This document shows positions 52,597 to 61,300 of a stretch of DNA of 64,000 bases, in pieces. How positions within the stretch are numbered: position 1 is the first letter of the stretch; every line of letters begins with the position of its first letter. Source of the stretch: Lewinella sp. LCG006 (lineage in GTDB: Bacteria > Bacteroidota > Bacteroidia > Chitinophagales > Saprospiraceae). The notes below the pieces were generated by a model. It was not told the DNA's origin and searched no databases. It saw only the letters and a list, made by a program, of their open reading frames with translations. Made by a program: the position numbers and the translations under genes. The DNA is taken from positions 7,235,802 through 7,299,801 of the forward strand of contig NZ_CP160680.1 of assembly GCF_040784935.1 (NCBI RefSeq). Reading direction: 5' to 3'.

Positions 52597-53535
52597 ATGC
52601 CAGCACAAGCCCTTTCCGCTACTCACTTTGAACTTCCTGGCCAGACGGCCTTTTACAAAGGAAAAGTACGTGATGTTTATACCATCGAAGACTTACTTGT
52701 CATGGTCGCCTCTGATCGTATTTCTGCCTTCGATCACATTCTACCCCGAGCCATACCCTACAAAGGACAAGTACTCAACCAGGTGGCGATCCATTTCCTT
52801 GAAGCTACGCGCGATATTTGCCCCAATTGGCTCATTTCTTCTCCGGATCCCAACGTAGCTATTGGTCACGCTTGCGATCCGTATCGGGTTGAAATGGTCA
52901 TCCGTGGCTACCTCGTAGGCCATGCCTGGCGCGAATACAGTGCGGGCAAAAGAATGCTTTGTGGCGTGGCCCTCCCAGAAGGGATGAAAGAGAACCAGCC
53001 TTTTCCTGAACCCATCATCACCCCGGCAACCAAAGCCGAGGAAGGGCACGACGAAGACATCAGCCGGGAGGAAATCATCGCTCAAGGTATTATTGAGGAA
53101 AATGATTACCTGCTACTCGAAAAATACACCCGTGCGCTCTTTCAGCGTGGCACTGAAATGGCGGCTAAGCAAGGGCTCATTCTGGTTGATACCAAGTACG
53201 AGTTTGGTAAAAAAGACGGAAAAATTTATCTCATCGATGAAATTCATACCCCCGATAGCTCCCGCTACTTTTATGCCGAAGGCTACCAGGAACGCCTAGA
53301 TCGTGGTGAAAAGCAAAAGCACCTCTCCAAAGAATTCGTACGGGAATGGCTCATCGAAAATGGTTTCCAAGGCCTAGATGGCCAAACCATGCCTGAGATG
53401 CCTGATGCCTTCGTTGAGTTGGTTTCCAACCGCTACATCGAGCTTTACGAACAAGTTACGGGGCAAGCTTTTCAACGAGCTGATACCGACGATATCGTAG
53501 AGCGGGTAGAAGAAAATATCTTGGCAACGCTTTAA
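52597..53535 (+). CDS. purC: Phosphoribosylaminoimidazole-succinocarboxamide synthase
   Basis: PurC joins CAIR and aspartate to make SAICAR in purine synthesis. The 312-residue protein is the long form of the family (about 300 residues), with [20 protein letters not shown] at the N-terminus, [14 protein letters not shown], and the Asp/Mg-binding region [20 protein letters not shown] then [10 protein letters not shown] near match to the -7 box, TACCTTCG, lies at 52565-52572. A long hairpin and a duplicated sequence follow. No other purine genes are adjacent. Confidence 0.96.
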   Translation: MPAQALSATHFELPGQTAFYKGKVRDVYTIEDLLVMVASDRISAFDHILPRAIPYKGQVLNQVAIHFLEATRDICPNWLISSPDPNVAIGHACDPYRVEMVIRGYLVGHAWREYSAGKRMLCGVALPEGMKENQPFPEPIITPATKAEEGHDEDISREEIIAQGIIEENDYLLLEKYTRALFQRGTEMAAKQGLILVDTKYEFGKKDGKIYLIDEIHTPDSSRYFYAEGYQERLDRGEKQKHLSKEFVREWLIENGFQGLDGQTMPEMPDAFVELVSNRYIELYEQVTGQAFQRADTDDIVERVEENILATL

Positions 53536-53545
53536 GGCCATCTCT

Positions 53546-53598
53546 CTCCGTAGCTCCGTAGCGTCGGGTTTGAAACCTAACGCTACGGAGCTACGGAG
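53546..53598. terminator. Bidirectional hairpin between purC and the dehydrogenase-like gene
   Basis: A perfect 19-bp stem (53546-53564 with 53580-53598) encloses a 15-base loop in which GGTTT and AAACC can pair again. It lies 11 bases after the purC stop. There is no long T-run. It belongs to a locally duplicated region. Confidence 0.6.
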
Positions 53599-53677
53599 AT
53601 TATCCTTCTACAAATTCCATCACGGGCCGGGTGTAAAACCCGACCCTACGGAGATTACCCTTCTACAAACTCCATCA
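53596..53677. repeat. Short tandem duplication of the dehydrogenase gene's 3' end
   Basis: Bases 53596-53622 and 53651-53677 match at 25 of 27 positions. The second copy includes the stop and last six codons (MEFVEG) of the minus-strand gene at 53655; the first is a non-coding copy 55 bases away. The GGGT...ACCC segment before each copy is also repeated. Confidence 0.7.
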
Positions 53678-54854
53678 AGTACCCAAATTGAGGTCCTAGG
53701 CGCCCGTGGCGAGCAATGGTAGCTCGCTCGATCATAGCACTGTTTGGTGCTAAAATATGTGGAATCACCTGATCAATGTACATCTTCCCAAAAGCTGTCG
53801 AAGCATCGCGAGGCAATTCACTGGGCAGGTTGTCGATGGTCATCATATCAATCACTCCTTCCTGGTAGGGTGCTGTTTCTTCGCCCTTTTGCGGGTCGTA
53901 GCCAAATACCGGATCAGCAATGGTAGAAGCTCTCAGGGTAGCTGGAATGGAAGCCACTGGAGCGATATCACAGGTCACATCAGCGATCACCTGAATTTTG
54001 AAGTCGGGACTAGCCATTTCTTCTTTGGTAAAAAAAGCGGGAGCCCGATTATCCCAATAGATGCCATTGATCATCATATCCGCCTGCTGTGCGTAAGGCT
54101 GAAAGGCAGAAACATATTGCTCAGGGTGCTGGTAAAAATGAAGCTTATCAAAAGGGGCTCCATCTTTATGTTTTAGATAGTCACGCCCTACCAGCTGGGT
54201 GTAAATAGGCTCATCATAAGTCTCTCGCAGGAAATCGCGTGGTGAAACCTGGTGGATGCCCATGTCTTCCAATACCTGCGCAGCACCCGTAGATACGCGC
54301 CCCGTGCCAGTAAGGACGATCTTCATGGGTGGCAGTTCCAGCTCGGCATAGATCTTCTTCGCCGCGGCGTAATCGTAAAGATCTTTCATGCGTGGCAACT
54401 TAAAGCTTCCAGTACGTTGGGCATAGGTCCAGAAGCCATTATGGGCACCTACTACGCCCGCAAAATAGCCAAAGGCAATGATTCTCCTGCCCATGTTATC
54501 GGTCATCACCTCATAGTCAATCAGATGAATATGGCGATCTAGAATAGCTTTCAATAAAGGGCGATTATAAACCTGCTGCTTGTGCGTGTGTGAAAAGAAG
54601 CTATAGGTCTTTCCTGGTATCAACTGGTGCTTAGGCACTTCTTTCACGCCCAGCAAAAGGTCGCAATCGCCCAAATATTCTTCAAGAGGCACGCCGGCTG
54701 CAGCGTATTCTTCATCTTTAAATATCCGTATTGGCGAAGGTTGTACTACTACATTTAATCCGTACTCCGAGCGCAAGTAAGCGCACTGTTTGGGATCCAG
54801 AGGAACTCTGGTATCAGGGGGCACTTTGCCTTCCCGAATAATTCCTATTTTCAT
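53655..54854 (-). CDS. NAD(P)-dependent dehydrogenase, AlaDH/PNT- and saccharopine-dehydrogenase-like
   Basis: The 399-residue protein has an AlaDH/PNT-type N-terminal domain (MKIGIIREGKVPPDTRVPLD, then LLGVKEVP and YSFFSHTHKQQ). A Rossmann region with IVLTGTGRVSTGAAQVLEDM (about 180-200) follows, and a C-terminal part with VIADVTCDIAPVASIPATLR and DNLPSELPRDAST. These features are shared with NAD-dependent, lysine-forming saccharopine dehydrogenases and alanine dehydrogenases; the ADVTCDI and DNLPSELPRDAS motifs lean towards the saccharopine type. The true substrate in Bacteroidota is not settled by sequence. It is divergent from the SLC13 transporter (62-base gap). Confidence 0.8.
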   Translation of the reverse strand: MKIGIIREGKVPPDTRVPLDPKQCAYLRSEYGLNVVVQPSPIRIFKDEEYAAAGVPLEEYLGDCDLLLGVKEVPKHQLIPGKTYSFFSHTHKQQVYNRPLLKAILDRHIHLIDYEVMTDNMGRRIIAFGYFAGVVGAHNGFWTYAQRTGSFKLPRMKDLYDYAAAKKIYAELELPPMKIVLTGTGRVSTGAAQVLEDMGIHQVSPRDFLRETYDEPIYTQLVGRDYLKHKDGAPFDKLHFYQHPEQYVSAFQPYAQQADMMINGIYWDNRAPAFFTKEEMASPDFKIQVIADVTCDIAPVASIPATLRASTIADPVFGYDPQKGEETAPYQEGVIDMMTIDNLPSELPRDASTAFGKMYIDQVIPHILAPNSAMIERATIARHGRLGPQFGYLMEFVEG

Positions 54855-54916
54855 GGTAAAGTTTGGTTAGGTTTTGCTATTTGCCGCTAAGATAGTATTC
54901 CTTAACTTCATCCCCT

Positions 54917-56377
54917 ATGAAGAAGATCGGTCTGTTTTTAGGTATTATCATTTTTGTGGGTATGTTGCTCAGTGGCACCGCTTTTGGTTTGCCCGTACCC
55001 GCTTGGCGCGTACTTGCTATTGCAGCCCTCATGCTCATCTGGTGGATCAGTGAAGCGGTACCCATTCCAGTCACAGCGCTCCTCCCCATGGTTTTACTAC
55101 CAGCTTTACAGATTTACACAATGGACGAAGCAGCAGCGCCCTACGCTAGTCCGATTGTCTTCCTTTTTATGGGGGGATTCATGTTGGCCCTCGCCATGGA
55201 GAAATGGGAACTCCATCGCCGTATTGCCCTCAATATCGTTCGTATTACGGGTACCAATGCCAACGGTATTATTCTCGGATTCATGCTCGCTACGGCCTTC
55301 TTAAGCATGTGGATCAGCAATACCGCCACTACGGTCATGATGCTCCCAATTGGTGTCTCCGTTATCGACCTGCTGAGGGATGGTAGAGACAATGATCTCG
55401 CTTCCTCAGCGGGCAACCGAGCATTTGCGGTCAGTCTGATGATTGGCATCGCCTACGCCGCTAATATTGGAGGTACAGCAACCATTGTTGGTACACCTCC
55501 CAATGTGGTTTTTGCTGGTTTCATTGAACGTACCTACCAGACCCAAATCAGTTTTGCTACCTGGATTGCCTTTGCGTTTCCTTTTGCGTTGGTGCTCCTG
55601 CTTGTCACCTATGGCCTACTCACTCGCCTTATTTTTCGCAATGGCCTTGGTTCTTTTGCCGGAGCACAGCAGCTGATTCGCACCCAGCTCAAGGCACTCG
55701 GTGCTATCACTTTGGCAGAAAAAAGAACCCTGATTGTTTTTACCTGCACCGCACTGGCCTGGATTTTTCGCACCCAAATCAATACGCTCTTAGGCTTATC
55801 GAAAGGGGATAGTCTACTCGAACTTACCGACCCTATGATCGCCATCTTTGCCTCGGTAGCGCTCTTTCTTTTTCCCGTCAATTGGAAAAAAGAGCAATTC
55901 CTTCTGGATTGGTCCGACACCCAGCGCCTTCCCTGGGGAATCCTTCTGCTTTTCGGAGGTGGTCTCAGCTTGGCCGATGCCCTCAAAGCTGTTGGCCTTA
56001 TCGACCTTATCGGAGCCCAGTTTTCTGATGCCAATGTTACCGGATTTTGGATTATCCTGGGCCTCACTGCCGTCAGCCTTTTCCTAACCGAAATCATGTC
56101 CAACGTAGCGCTCGTAACTGTTTTCCTCCCCGTCGTAGGTGCCGTAGCACTGGGGATGAATATCTCTCCACTACTCCTCTGTATCCCCGTCACCATCGCC
56201 GCCAGTTGTGCTTTTATGCTCCCCATGAGCACCCCACCCAATGCTATTGTTTTCGCTAGCGGTCATCTCCGTATTGCTGATATGGCCAAAGCTGGTCTCT
56301 GGCTCAACCTAATCGCTATCGCCCTAATTACCGCGCTCAGCCAATGGATCTTGCCGTGGCTATTTGCCGGAGGATAA
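54917..56377 (+). CDS. SLC13/DASS family sodium-coupled carboxylate transporter
   Basis: The protein belongs to the divalent anion:Na+ symporter family, which takes up dicarboxylates such as succinate, or sulfate in some members. The 486-residue sequence has about 11-12 membrane segments. Family motifs are visible: PIPVTALLPMVLLP, MWISNTATTVMMLPIG (first SNT motif), GGTATIVGTPPN, then FLTEIMSNVALVTVFLPVVG (second, here SNV) and MLPMSTPPNAIVFASGH. The first membrane segment follows the start directly. The close divergent dehydrogenase gene may share its promoter region. The carboxylate carried is not known. Confidence 0.92.
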   Translation: MKKIGLFLGIIIFVGMLLSGTAFGLPVPAWRVLAIAALMLIWWISEAVPIPVTALLPMVLLPALQIYTMDEAAAPYASPIVFLFMGGFMLALAMEKWELHRRIALNIVRITGTNANGIILGFMLATAFLSMWISNTATTVMMLPIGVSVIDLLRDGRDNDLASSAGNRAFAVSLMIGIAYAANIGGTATIVGTPPNVVFAGFIERTYQTQISFATWIAFAFPFALVLLLVTYGLLTRLIFRNGLGSFAGAQQLIRTQLKALGAITLAEKRTLIVFTCTALAWIFRTQINTLLGLSKGDSLLELTDPMIAIFASVALFLFPVNWKKEQFLLDWSDTQRLPWGILLLFGGGLSLADALKAVGLIDLIGAQFSDANVTGFWIILGLTAVSLFLTEIMSNVALVTVFLPVVGAVALGMNISPLLLCIPVTIAASCAFMLPMSTPPNAIVFASGHLRIADMAKAGLWLNLIAIALITALSQWILPWLFAGG

Positions 56378-56459
56378 TTCAACAAAAATGGTGTAAAATA
56401 TTTATTTATCACAAAAATGTTTTATTATTGTGAATTAAGGATTAAATAGTATTAGCAGG

Positions 56460-58268
56460 ATGAATTTAGACCACGCGCGACAGGCCCTGAAGCAGTACTT
56501 CGGCTATGATGAATTTCGACCCATGCAGGCGGAAATCATCCAATCTATCTACGAAAAGAAGGATAATCTTGTCCTCATGCCTACGGGTGGTGGTAAATCC
56601 ATGTGTTTTCAGATTCCTGCTATCACTATGCCTGGTACCGCCTTGGTCGTTTCTCCACTTATTTCGCTAATGCAAGATCAAGTCGAAGGCCTGCGTGCCA
56701 ATGGTGTCAAAGCAGCCTTTTTAAACAGCTCCCTTGATGGTACTGAGCAACGCCTGGTTGAAAACGATTTTTTTGAAGGCAAACTGGATCTTCTATACGT
56801 ATCTCCTGAGAAAGTTTGCTCTGCTGACTTCCTCCCTCTACTCCAGCGCGCTCCTATTTCGTTGTTCGCCATCGACGAGGCCCACTGTGTTTCTTCCTGG
56901 GGACACGATTTTCGTCCTGAATATACCCGGCTTCGGTTTCTAAAACAGCAATTTCCTAAGATCCCAATGGTTGCGCTTACCGCTACTGCCGACCGGATTA
57001 CCCGTGACGATATTGTTCAGCAACTTCAACTGATAGAAGCGAATATATCCTTGGCCTCATTTGATCGCCCCAACCTGAGCCTGGAAGTTCGGCCTGGGCA
57101 ACGTCGCAAGGAACAGATCATCCAATTCATCAAACAGCGCCCTGAAGAAAGTGGTATCGTTTACTGTTTGAGTAGAAAAAGCACTGAAAAAATAGCGGAG
57201 GACTTACAGAGAGCAGGTTTCAATGCCAAAGCCTACCATGCTGGACTAGAGTCCACAGAACGCTCCAAGGTACAAGATGAGTTTCTCAAAGACGAAGTAC
57301 CCATTATTTGTGCAACCATTGCTTTCGGCATGGGCATCGATAAGAGCAACGTCCGCTGGGTGATCCATTTTAACCTCCCCAAAAACCTGGAAAACTATTA
57401 CCAAGAGATTGGTCGGGCAGGCCGTGATGGTGCCCCCGCTGCAACCATGCTTTTCTACAGCTATCAGGATGTCATGATGCTAACGGAGATCCTCCAAAAA
57501 AACGAGAGCGAGAACCTTGAAGTACAACTCGCTAAACTCGACCGTATGAAACAGTACGCCGAAAGCATGGCTTGTCGGCGGCGCATCTTGCTCAACTATT
57601 TCAACGAAGATCATAAAGAAAATTGTGGCAACTGCGATATTTGCAGCAATCCTCCCCAAGCATTTGATGGTACCCAAATAGCTCAAAAAGCACTTTCAGC
57701 GGTATACCGCCTTCGCGAACAGGTAGGGCTGGGCTTACTCGTTGATGTCCTGCGCGGTTCTCGTCGTAAAGATATTCGCGACCGAGGCTATGACCAGATA
57801 AAAACTTTTGGAGCAGGCCGTGACATTCCAACTTTTACCTGGCAAAACTACCTTTCTCAACTCATTAACCTCGGTTACCTTGATATTGCTTATGACCAGT
57901 ACGGTGTTCTCCGGCTGACTCCTGCTAGCCAGAGAGTACTTTTTGAAAAAGAAACCGTCCAACTCGTTCGTCCAGCTACCTTGAAAGAACGTAAAGCGCA
58001 AGAAAAAGAACAAGTCAAAAAGAAAACCACAGCTGAAAGGGTACGCGATGAACTCTTTGAATTACTACGCCAGCTTCGTCGTAAACTGGCCCAGGAAAAA
58101 GGCGTTCCTCCCTACATCATTTTTTCCGATGCCACCCTTGAAGAAATGGCTGCTACTAAGCCAGTCAATGACGAAGAGTTGAAAGCCGTTTCTGGTGTCG
58201 GTGATCGTAAACTCCAGTTGTATGGAGACGCCTTTATGGAAGTTATTCTAGAATACCAAGCCCAATAA
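56460..58268 (+). CDS. recQ: ATP-dependent DNA helicase RecQ
   Basis: RecQ is a 3'-5' helicase in recombination and replication-fork repair. The 602-residue protein has Walker A PTGGGKSMCF (about 41-50), the DEAH box (residues 139-142) with the RecQ-type extension DEAHCVSSWGHDFRPEY, ALTATAD, and the motif VI-type QEIGRAGRDG. A zinc-binding cluster (CRRRILLNYF...CGNCDICSN) and a winged-helix RQC region follow. The C-terminal HRDC domain (about 525-600) ends the protein. The domain order is complete, so the protein is probably functional. A strong terminator follows. Confidence 0.96.
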   Translation: MNLDHARQALKQYFGYDEFRPMQAEIIQSIYEKKDNLVLMPTGGGKSMCFQIPAITMPGTALVVSPLISLMQDQVEGLRANGVKAAFLNSSLDGTEQRLVENDFFEGKLDLLYVSPEKVCSADFLPLLQRAPISLFAIDEAHCVSSWGHDFRPEYTRLRFLKQQFPKIPMVALTATADRITRDDIVQQLQLIEANISLASFDRPNLSLEVRPGQRRKEQIIQFIKQRPEESGIVYCLSRKSTEKIAEDLQRAGFNAKAYHAGLESTERSKVQDEFLKDEVPIICATIAFGMGIDKSNVRWVIHFNLPKNLENYYQEIGRAGRDGAPAATMLFYSYQDVMMLTEILQKNESENLEVQLAKLDRMKQYAESMACRRRILLNYFNEDHKENCGNCDICSNPPQAFDGTQIAQKALSAVYRLREQVGLGLLVDVLRGSRRKDIRDRGYDQIKTFGAGRDIPTFTWQNYLSQLINLGYLDIAYDQYGVLRLTPASQRVLFEKETVQLVRPATLKERKAQEKEQVKKKTTAERVRDELFELLRQLRRKLAQEKGVPPYIIFSDATLEEMAATKPVNDEELKAVSGVGDRKLQLYGDAFMEVILEYQAQ

Positions 58269-58272
58269 ACAG

Positions 58273-58306
58273 AGAGAGGCGCTTCCTTTGCAGGAAGCGC
58301 CTCTCT
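58273..58306 (+). terminator. Terminator after recQ
   Basis: A perfect 15-bp stem (58273-58287 with 58292-58306) closes a TTGC loop five bases after the recQ stop codon. The tail is only moderately T-rich. Confidence 0.85.
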
Positions 58307-58324
58307 TGCGTTATGTATTGTCAT

Positions 58325-58350
58325 AGAACCCTTGCTTTCGCAAGGGTTCT
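58325..58350 (-). terminator. Terminator of the giant T9SS cargo gene
   Basis: A perfect 11-bp stem (58325-58335 with 58340-58350) with a TTTC loop lies 13 bases after the stop of the minus-strand gene at 58363. With the recQ hairpin it separates the convergent genes. Confidence 0.75.
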
Positions 58351-58362
58351 AATCAAATTTCA

Positions 58363-61300
58363 TTACTTAACAGCAACCATTGTCTTTGTAGCCGTAAATT
58401 CTCCAGCAGTAATGGTGTAGCTCAGTACACCAGTAGCACCTTGAATTTGGCTCTTAGCAACATTGATGGTGTTGTATCCAGCAGCGTAATCACCACGAAG
58501 TATTGTCAAAACACGACCGCTAGCATCGTTGATAGTCAACGTTACTTCCGCATCCTGTGGTAAGTTGAAACCGATCAAAGTTTCTACCGCGAATGGGTTA
58601 GGCGTGTTTTGGAACATTTCGAAACCTGCAGCAACAACCTCTCCGTTAGAGAAGCTCACTCCTACGTTCATGGTGTTACCATTTCCGTATGCTTCAGCAG
58701 CAGTGTAACGGCTAGATACGTTGATTACGTCACTCAACTCAGCATCCACTGTTGGGCGGATCACCAGGCTGAATAATACGTCCTCAGAAGTAGCTTTACC
58801 GTTCCAAGAAGTAGTGATCTGACCTTCAGCAGCGTAACGCATACCGAAGTTCTCAGCTGTAGCTACACCGTACTCGATGTCTACCAACGCTGCTCCGTTC
58901 AGGTTCAGCGTACCTTGGAAGCCTTCTACCGATGCCATGTCAGCACCACGGAATGCTACCGTGTACACGTTACCAGCTTTCACGCTTACGTTCTCTACTT
59001 CGAAGTTGAACTGACCGTTCAACGTACGATCATCCCCCGCCAAAGCATTGGCTTGAGCGTTACCGTTTACGTCACCAATCTTCACGCCTACGAAGTTAGC
59101 ATCAAGGATGTCAGCGGAGAAGTTGTTCTCATTGATCAACTCAGGGAACGCTTCGTGCCATGGGTTGGTAGGTACAGGGAACTCGTAAGCAGCATCCACA
59201 AAGCGCCAGCTCGTGTTGTTAGCAAACTGCGTATCAATGTTCAAGATCAACTTACGCAACTGGATCATATCAAGCGTCGTAATACTTCCAGAACGGTTGA
59301 TGTCCGCAGCAATGCGCTTGTAAGGGCTATCAAGAACCTGTACTCCAAGAACGTGCTTGCTCATCAATACCAAGTCAAACGTAGACACACCATTCAGTGG
59401 GTTAGCGTTCAAATATGGAGTGATAGAGTAGTCACCTCCTAGCTCAAGATCAAAGCTGTAAGTACCGTCTGTATTTGTAGTCATGCTCATTACAGCACCA
59501 CCATTCACACTTACTTCCACACCTTCAATCGTTTCGTTATATTCTGTAGCGATCACACCTGACAGGGTGCCTGTTCCAGCGCCACAGTCAACGTGCTGCT
59601 GTACCAGTACATAGGTCTCACAGTAGTCGTAGTTGCCATCTTCGTCGAAGGCGTATACGTAAACTACGGTTGATGCATCATCGTCCTGCGTCAATACCAA
59701 TCCAGTATCATCTGGGCTTGGTACGAAGTTAGGATCAGCTTCTACATCTGCTGCACGGTAGATAGCGTACTTCGTCACGCGAGGTAGACCACCGAACAGT
59801 TCTGGTCCTTGACCAGTACAGTCACTGATTGGTGAACCTTCGAAGTCAGAAGCCCAGATCGCCATCGCACAACCACCATCTTCCTGAGGCATCAGGGTCA
59901 CGGTCAAGCCGTTGATACATACTGGTGCTGGTCCTTTACAGTCGATCACATCGAAGACGATGGTCTCGCTGGTCTGGTTACCACAACCGTCCTCAAACAA
60001 TACGCGTACTGCGTGGTAGACATTGTCTCCCATCGCGTTGGTAATGATTGGGAAAGTACCTGCGAATACGTAAGTGCCGTCACCATTGTCAGTGATCAAG
60101 GATAGTACGTTCTGGTCTGCTACGAATTCGTTCGACTTGATGTCGCCGTCGCCGTTAGCGTCTACGGCGAAAGCATCAAGCTCAGCAGATACGATGCTTA
60201 CCACCAGGTTACCTGCTCCGTCAAACAATTCACACTCGTCAGATACACTGAACGGAATGCTTACTGCTTCTTCACAGTTACCATCATCATCACCAAACTG
60301 GCCAGGAAGCAGGTTAGGGCAGTTAGCCGTTGGGCCACCGTACTCTCCCACTGCTACCACTGGTGCGGTAGAGTCGTACACTTTCACAAATTGCGTGTAG
60401 ATGTAGCGACCGTAGTTGCGACGACCAAACTGGTCGGCAGGAATACAACCAGGAGTGTTGCCTGGGATGTTGTCATAGATCACATCAGCGATGTCAGAAT
60501 CTCCGTCACGGTCATTGTGGCGGCGATCGATCACTACGCTGTACTGGATACCGGGTTGAGGATCAACTTCGTTATCACAGTTGTTGTCTACTGGTCCGAA
60601 GCCACTCACTACCCGTACTACTGGGCGCTCGTTGCCTTCTACCGCACGGTCTACAGGCAGTGCCTCACCGTCGTCTTCCGTTATGCGAGGAAGTACTAAA
60701 CCTTCGTACTCACCATCCCATACACACCAGTTGATTACATCGTAAGTGATCGAGAACTTGTAGCACTCATCACCCGTAGCAGAGAAGATCACTGGCTCAC
60801 CAATGTTTACGCTCAATACATCACAACCTACTGCAGTAGTAATGATTGTTGGTACATCAGGATCGCCACAATCAGCGTCAGCATCTTCTGGGAAGTCGAT
60901 CGTGAAGTCATGACGTTCCGTAATGGTGATCAGCTGGCTACAGCTGTTCGTTGAACGGTATACTTCGTTGATGTCGATAGCTCCGTTGCCGTTAGCATCG
61001 CCCTCTGGGCGCAACTGCCAAGCTTCGAAACGGCGGGTGATTGATCCCCAACCACAATCGTTAACCTGGATGTTTGGCGTACGCTCTACGATGGTATCCA
61101 CCGCACAGTTGTCTGTACCGGTAGCACCGCCGAAGATCGCGCTCATCATGGTAGAAGTAGCAGCAAAGTCTTCGTCGTAAGCCGTAGCAATATCACCAGG
61201 GAAAGCCAATGGCAGATCAGAACAAGTCAATGTTACTGGTGCTGGTGCGTAGCAGAATGGGTTCAATTTATCTTCAGGAGTAACAACCTGCCAGCAAATG

